Made by a program: the position numbers and the translations under genes. The notes under the pieces are model-generated. The model had not been told where the DNA came from and searched no databases. It saw nothing but the letters and a program-made list of their open reading frames with translations. From Streptomyces sp. SPB162 (GTDB lineage: Bacteria; Actinomycetota; Actinomycetes; Streptomycetales; Streptomycetaceae), in contig NZ_JAQFII010000001.1 of assembly GCF_029504575.1 (NCBI RefSeq), forward strand, positions 5,897,001 to 5,961,000: a stretch of DNA of 64,000 bases. The letters run 5' to 3'. How positions within the stretch are numbered: the first letter of the stretch is position 1; each line of letters starts with the position of its first letter. Shown piece after piece: positions 60,091 to 64,000 of this stretch.

Positions 60091-60425
60091 CGCGGCCGAG
60101 GAACGCACAGGGGATTGCAGCGCGCGCGTGATCGTCAGGCTGAGGTGTCGATCCCCGTCGCGCCCAGGGATACGGCGCACGTCTGTCCGCCGGCTACTGC
60201 TGGCCGTGGTCGCAGGAGCCGAAGCCCGGAGAAGCACTTGCTGCGGACGTCGTCATTGACGGGTGGGCTCGACCTTGGAACGTGCGGGGCGACCGTGCCA
60301 TCGCAGGCGCGTCCCCGTCGGCGCTCCGGGACTCGGCACAAGCTTCGGGAACTCGTTGGGGCGCAGCGTGAAAGTGCCACCGTTTTGGACGCCATGCGGC
60401 GGGCCAAGGGGATTGCTGGTGGGGA
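60091..60425. other. 335-base gap between jetD and the DUF1697 gene
   Basis: No convincing gene, hairpin terminator or mobile-element end was seen. Frames on both strands are open but short, with no ribosome site or recognisable protein. It may be a remnant at the edge of the accessory block. Confidence 0.4.
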
Positions 60426-60977
60426 CTACTCCGTTGCCATCGCGGTGAGTTTGAGCACGGTGTTCCAGTTGCGGGCCGTCGCGGTCACTCCCAGTTTCCT
60501 GTCGGTGAACTGCAGGGCGAGCTTGGACGTGTGGATGCCGTTCGGGAGGTGCAGGTAGATCTCGGCAGGGGCCTTGGGGTCGGCGAGGCGGAACTCGTCC
60601 GGGGCGTGGGCCGCGGGGTCGATGGCGGCGAGGCGCGCGTGGTCGGGCGGGGCGGACAGGAAGGTCACCAGGAATCGGGACGGGTCGATGCCGTCCATGT
60701 CGAAGGGGTTGCGGTCGACCACGCGCTGGAGGCCCGCGCCGTCCCGGACGAGGCAGCGGATGGTGAGGCCCAACTCCTCGGTGATGCGCGCCTCCAGGGA
60801 GGTGGCCAGCTCGGCGGGGTCGGCGCGGGGGTGGCCGAAGACGGCGTTGCCGCTCTGGAGGTGGGTGCGGACGTCCGTGCAGTCCAGCCCGGTCAGCAGC
60901 TCGCGCAGGGTCTGCATCGGCACCTTGTTCTTGCCGCCCACGTTGATTCCGCGGAGCAGCGCCACATAGCTCGTCAC
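60426..60977 (-). CDS. DUF1697 family protein
   Basis: This is a 183-residue protein with the typical start VTSYVALLRGINVGGKNKVPM and the conserved LQSGNAVF and LVTFLSAPP blocks. It ends with RNWNTVLKLTAMA. The fold is alpha/beta and the function is unknown; it is a widespread single-domain family. The start is GTG 60977 or GTG 60986. It is divergent from the AAA ATPase gene and converges toward the Wadjet operon. Confidence 0.88.
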   Translation of the reverse strand: MTSYVALLRGINVGGKNKVPMQTLRELLTGLDCTDVRTHLQSGNAVFGHPRADPAELATSLEARITEELGLTIRCLVRDGAGLQRVVDRNPFDMDGIDPSRFLVTFLSAPPDHARLAAIDPAAHAPDEFRLADPKAPAEIYLHLPNGIHTSKLALQFTDRKLGVTATARNWNTVLKLTAMATE

Positions 60978-61136
60978 GCGGCCCACCGTAGACCAGGGGT
61001 CGGACAATGCCCTTGGTGATCGGGGCGCGTCCCGGTGGGCCTGCGGGATGCCGTCATCCTGGCGGGTCGCCCGTTCGGAGGACGTGGGGGCTGACGTAAC
61101 GGTTCGGCAGGAGCGACTCTGGCTACGTTCGCGGAT

Positions 61137-62498
61137 ATGAACCTCACGAGTGAGCGCCCCGCCGTCACCGAACTGCGGCTGTCCGCCTTCAAGTCGCACC
61201 AGGGCGCGAGCTTCGCGCTGGGTCCGCTCACCCTGCTCGCCGGCGCGAGCGGGACCGGGAAGTCCAGCGTCCTGGAGGCCTTGGCGGCGCTGGGGCGGTT
61301 GGCCGGCGGGGAGACGCTGGGGGAGGTGTTCGACGGGTCGGGGGACCGGGAGGGGAGCGTGCGGGGCGGGGCCGCGGCCTGCGTGCCGCAGGGGGCGCAG
61401 CCGGACGCGGAGGGGCGGCGCGGGTTCCGCGTCGGTTGTACGGTCACCGGCCCCGTCGGACCGGTCCGGCTGGATGTGGCCGTACAGACCGAACCGGAAC
61501 TGCGCATCGTCGGTGAGCGGTTGACGGGCGGCGGGCAGACGTTGCTGACCACCGCGCTGCGTGATCCGGAGCGCCGCACCGTCCAGGCGGCGTGGCACAC
61601 CGCGGGGCTGGTGCCCGTCACCCGCGCGCCGCTTCCCGACGACCTGCTGGCGACGGCTCTGCTGCCGCTACGCGTCGCGGGGCGCACCGAGGGCCAGCGG
61701 CTGGTGCTGGCGGCGGTGGAGCAAATGGTGCTGGCGTTGCGCGGGGTGTTCCCGGTGGAGCCCCGGCCGGAGACGATGCGGGCGCCGGTGGACACCGCGG
61801 ACGGGATGCTCCGCCGCGGCTGCGAGAACCTGTCGGCGGTCCTGGCCAGGACCGAGGGGGAGTGCCGTACCCGGCACGCGGCCCTCGTGCGGGCGATGCG
61901 GGAGGTCTGCAGTCCGCCGGTGGAAGGGCTGACGGTCCTGCGGACGCGGCCGGCGGGTGCTGACCGCGGCGCCGAAGCGCTGTCGGTGATCGCGGCGGTG
62001 GACCGCGGGCCGCTGGGTCTGGTGCCGGTGGACCGGCTCGGCGACGGGGAACTGCGTTTCCTGGGGATCGCGTTGGTCCTGTTGACCGGGCCGGGCGTGC
62101 TGGAAGTCGACACGAGCGCGGAACTCCTGCCGGCCGCCCAGGTGCTGACCGTGCTGAGCGACGGATTCGATCTGGGGATGGACCGCCGGCAGAGCCGTGA
62201 GCTGCTCTCCTTGGCGGGCATGGCGGCGGAGCGCGGCCACATCCGGTTGTTGGGGGTCGTGCATGACGCGTCCGTGGCGGAGGGGTTGAGCGGCGTGTCG
62301 GTCATCGACTTCGCTCGCCCGAAGCGATCGGGAGACGCGGGGGAGGTGGTGGTCGAGGTGGAAGGAGCGGGGCTGCCGGAGAGTGCGGAGGCGGAGCCCA
62401 GGGTGAACTTGCAGAGGTCCGCGTCGTCGCCCGGTGTCCAGTCGGGGGAGGGGGCCGGTGGGCGGGTGCCCGCGCGGCGGGCGCCCACGATGCGGTAG
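61137..62498 (+). CDS. AAA family ATPase (SMC/OLD-like), unknown function
   Basis: This is a 453-residue ATPase. The N-terminus ELRLSAFKSHQGASFALGPL and Walker A GASGTGKSS (36-44) match ABC-type SMC/RecF/OLD ATPases. The middle is irregular with little coiled coil. A signature-like segment DGELRFLGIALVL and the Walker B-like GVLEVDTSAEL follow. The C-terminal 60 residues look disordered. No nuclease domain is attached. ATG 61137 is divergent from DUF1697 by 159 bases. A MazG-like gene follows after ten bases, so the two are probably cotranscribed. Confidence 0.75.
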   Translation: MNLTSERPAVTELRLSAFKSHQGASFALGPLTLLAGASGTGKSSVLEALAALGRLAGGETLGEVFDGSGDREGSVRGGAAACVPQGAQPDAEGRRGFRVGCTVTGPVGPVRLDVAVQTEPELRIVGERLTGGGQTLLTTALRDPERRTVQAAWHTAGLVPVTRAPLPDDLLATALLPLRVAGRTEGQRLVLAAVEQMVLALRGVFPVEPRPETMRAPVDTADGMLRRGCENLSAVLARTEGECRTRHAALVRAMREVCSPPVEGLTVLRTRPAGADRGAEALSVIAAVDRGPLGLVPVDRLGDGELRFLGIALVLLTGPGVLEVDTSAELLPAAQVLTVLSDGFDLGMDRRQSRELLSLAGMAAERGHIRLLGVVHDASVAEGLSGVSVIDFARPKRSGDAGEVVVEVEGAGLPESAEAEPRVNLQRSASSPGVQSGEGAGGRVPARRAPTMR

Positions 62499-62508
62499 AC
62501 CTGTGCGG

Positions 62509-62868
62509 ATGAGCGAGGATCTGCAGGCGCTGCAGCGCCGTCTGGCCGCCTTCGCGGCGGCCAGGCGCTGGCAGCAGTATCACGTACCCAAGAACCTGGC
62601 CGCGGCGTTGAGTGTCGAGGCGTCCGAACTGCTGGAGATCTTCCAGTGGATGACCCCGGAAGAGGCGGGCCGGGTGATGGACGACCCCGGGACCGCGCAC
62701 CGGGTGGAGGACGAGGTGGCGGATGTCCTGGCGTATCTGCTGCAGTTCTGCCAGGTGCTGGAGATCGATGCGCTGAAGGCGCTCTCGGCGAAGATCGACC
62801 GCAACGAGGTCCGCTTCCCGGTGCCGGCGGATGACGGGGGGTCGGGCACTCTCCACCCGACCTCGTGA
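62509..62868 (+). CDS. MazG-like nucleotide pyrophosphohydrolase
   Basis: This is a 119-residue all-alpha NTP pyrophosphatase. The metal motif is E37-x2-E40 (SVEASELLEIFQW) with E69-x2-D72 (RVEDEVADVLAYLL), the EXXE...EXXD pattern of MazG and dCTPase-type enzymes. The size fits the short iMazG group, which remove damaged or excess nucleotides. It starts ten bases after the AAA ATPase gene. A link between the two is suggested only by adjacency. Confidence 0.85.
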   Translation: MSEDLQALQRRLAAFAAARRWQQYHVPKNLAAALSVEASELLEIFQWMTPEEAGRVMDDPGTAHRVEDEVADVLAYLLQFCQVLEIDALKALSAKIDRNEVRFPVPADDGGSGTLHPTS

Positions 62869-62878
62869 GCGGCACGAT

Positions 62879-62918
62879 CACGAACGGCGAGTTATGCACG
62901 AACGGCGAGTTATCCACA
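62879..62918. repeat. 18-base-period direct repeat with a consensus DnaA box
   Basis: CACGAACGGCGAGTTAT occurs at 62879-62895 and again at 62897-62913. The first copy continues as TTATGCACG (62892-62900) and the second as TTATCCACA (62910-62918). The latter is the E. coli-type DnaA box consensus; Streptomyces favours TTGTCCACA. It lies between the MazG-like and DUF6099 genes. Confidence 0.55.
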
Positions 62919-63002
62919 GGCGCGGGACCCCCCTTCCGCCCGCGCTCGCCGACCGTCACTCTTAGTAGTGGAACGGTAGCTCGCGGCGGTGGGGGGCACA
63001 TC

Positions 63003-63449
63003 ATGGACGCGGTACGGCTCATCCAGGCCACCCGGCACGCGCTCGAACAGGCGTGGCAGGTGCAGGACCTGATCGCGGAGGCGTGGCAGGCGCAGGCGCT
63101 GGCGGAGGCGATGGGCGGCCATCTCGCCGTGCACGGGCCCCCGGAGCTGCGGGTGGTCGGGTTCTCGGCGGGCGAGGCGGGCGGACGGGTCTGCGGACCG
63201 GTCGGGCTCTCGGCGCTCGCCGGCGCCCGGTCGGAGCCCATCCGGGCGGCGATACTCACCGGCGTGCGGGAGCCGGCCCGCGCACTGGCGGAGATACGGG
63301 ACCTGCTCTCGGAGCTGGGCGCGGTCCTCGCGGGGGTGGCCTGTTCAGCGGAGGAGGAGGCGGTGTACTGGCAGTGCATCGACGCGCTGGACGCCGCCGA
63401 GGAGTCCAAGGACCTCGTGTGCTCGCTGCTCGGCGCGCTCGGCCCATGA
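63003..63449 (+). CDS. DUF6099 family protein
   Basis: This is a 148-residue, mostly helical protein found in Streptomyces. It begins MDAVRLIQATRHALEQAW and has AEAWQAQALAEAMGGHLAV near residue 22. The C-terminal helix ESKDLVCSLLGAL closes it. It has two cysteines of no evident metal pattern. The start is ATG 63003; the longer frame from 62865 would encode the repeat region and is not supported. Function is unknown. Confidence 0.78.
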   Translation: MDAVRLIQATRHALEQAWQVQDLIAEAWQAQALAEAMGGHLAVHGPPELRVVGFSAGEAGGRVCGPVGLSALAGARSEPIRAAILTGVREPARALAEIRDLLSELGAVLAGVACSAEEEAVYWQCIDALDAAEESKDLVCSLLGALGP

Positions 63450-63612
63450 AACGGAGCCTCATGCCCGAGCCGCCGAGCACGGGTGGCGGCGGTCATGCGG
63501 ACCGGTGCGGACGGAGGCGGCGCAGGGGATATTCACCCGCCGGGGCACAAGATCGGCGACGTCGTCACGCACGGTTGACGTGCGGGGCGGTCCGGCGTGG
63601 AGGATGGGTGCC

Positions 63613-64000
63613 ATGGATCTTCGTATTTTCACCGAGCCCCAGCAGGGCGCCACCTACGACACCCTCCTCACGGTCGCCAAGGCCGCCGAGGATCTCGGAT
63701 TCGACGCCTTCTACCGCTCCGACCACTACGTGAGCATGGGTGGCGGCGACGGGCTGCCGGGCCCGACGGACGCCTGGATCACCCTGGCCGGGCTGGCCCG
63801 CGAGACCAGCCGCATCAGGCTCGGCACCCTGATGACGGCCGGCACGTTCCGGCTGCCGGGCGTTCTCGCCATCCAGGTCGCCCAGGTGGACCAGATGTCC
63901 GGCGGACGCGTCGAGCTGGGACTGGGCGCCGGCTGGTACGAGCGGGAGCACACCGCCTACGGCATCCCGTTCCCGAAGGAGAAGTTCGGCCGGCTGGAGG
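63613..64000 (+). CDS. LLM class F420-dependent oxidoreductase, partial
   Basis: The first 129 codons of a luciferase-like oxidoreductase are present; the gene runs off the right edge. It starts MDLRIFTEPQQGATYDTLL, with YRSDHYVSMGGGDGLPGPTD and RIRLGTLMTAGTFRLPG, the F420-binding pattern of the subgroup. GGRVELGLGAGWYEREH is the LLM signature. F420 as cofactor fits actinobacteria. The substrate is unknown. Confidence 0.87.
   Translation, partial: MDLRIFTEPQQGATYDTLLTVAKAAEDLGFDAFYRSDHYVSMGGGDGLPGPTDAWITLAGLARETSRIRLGTLMTAGTFRLPGVLAIQVAQVDQMSGGRVELGLGAGWYEREHTAYGIPFPKEKFGRLE

Noticed and set aside
60091..60425. Short ORFs on both strands after jetD
   Set aside because: They have no ribosome site, no conserved pattern and overlapping shadows. 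None is supported as a gene.
48000..60425. Prophage or integrative element
   Set aside because: No integrase, phage structural gene, tRNA-linked attachment site or transposase is seen in or around the block.
62865..63002. N-terminal extension of the DUF6099 protein through the direct repeat
   Set aside because: Homology begins at MDAVRLIQATRHAL. The extension would translate the repeat and lacks a better ribosome site.

Overview
The window is high-GC actinobacterial chromosome, almost certainly Streptomyces. The codons are strongly GC-ending, GTG starts are common, and four-base ATGA/GTGA gene overlaps are frequent. The order sepH, coproporphyrin ferrochelatase, inositol monophosphatase, cutRS, DUF4193, dut, DUF3710 is the conserved Streptomyces order as I remember it. 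I see no rRNA, tRNA, transposase, integrase or CRISPR array.

Layout. 1-3.2 kb: the start of a CitA-type sensor kinase, then a divergent sulfonate/taurine-type ABC transporter operon (ATPase, permease, lipoprotein). 3.2-9.7 kb: a sucrase/ferredoxin-like Fe-S protein, topoisomerase IV subunit A, and an M16 protease pair with one catalytic and one zinc-less subunit. 9.8-10.9 kb: a c-di-AMP (ydaO-type) riboswitch in front of a secreted M23 peptidase. 11-15 kb: a GntR regulator, ptsH with a DasR (dre) box, and a GNAT/acyl-CoA synthetase fusion. 15-19.5 kb: DUF5998, phosphodiesterase, thymidine kinase, VOC protein and rhodanese. 19.5-33.9 kb: the core block sepH, lactone oxidase/MFS pair, ferrochelatase, IMPase, cutRS, DUF4193, DUF3093, SDR, thioesterase, dut and DUF3710. 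34-38.5 kb: an orphan LolD-type ATPase, two TauD-type dioxygenases and a ROK regulator.

38.7-46.9 kb is a potassium homeostasis block: KdpD/KdpE without kdpFABC, an OB-fold protein, DUF3159, two RCK/TrkA proteins and a KimA-type potassium importer. Several of these families bind or are controlled by c-di-AMP in other bacteria, which links this block to the riboswitch at 9.85 kb. A 16-copy heptanucleotide repeat starts inside the kdpE stop codon.

47.0-48.4 kb is a TrmA/RlmD-like RNA methyltransferase. From 48.5 to 60.1 kb lies what looks like an accessory block. It holds a DUF2945/DUF3140 pair, a four-cysteine Fe-S photolyase, a radical-SAM spore-photoproduct-lyase homologue lacking the aligned hydrogen-donor cysteine, and a complete four-gene Wadjet (JetABCD, DUF2397/DUF2398/SMC/DUF2399 type) anti-plasmid system in one translationally coupled operon. 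The right end (60.4-64 kb) holds DUF1697, an AAA ATPase, a MazG-like pyrophosphohydrolase, DUF6099 and the start of an F420-dependent oxidoreductase. All functional statements come from reading motifs by eye; no database search was run.
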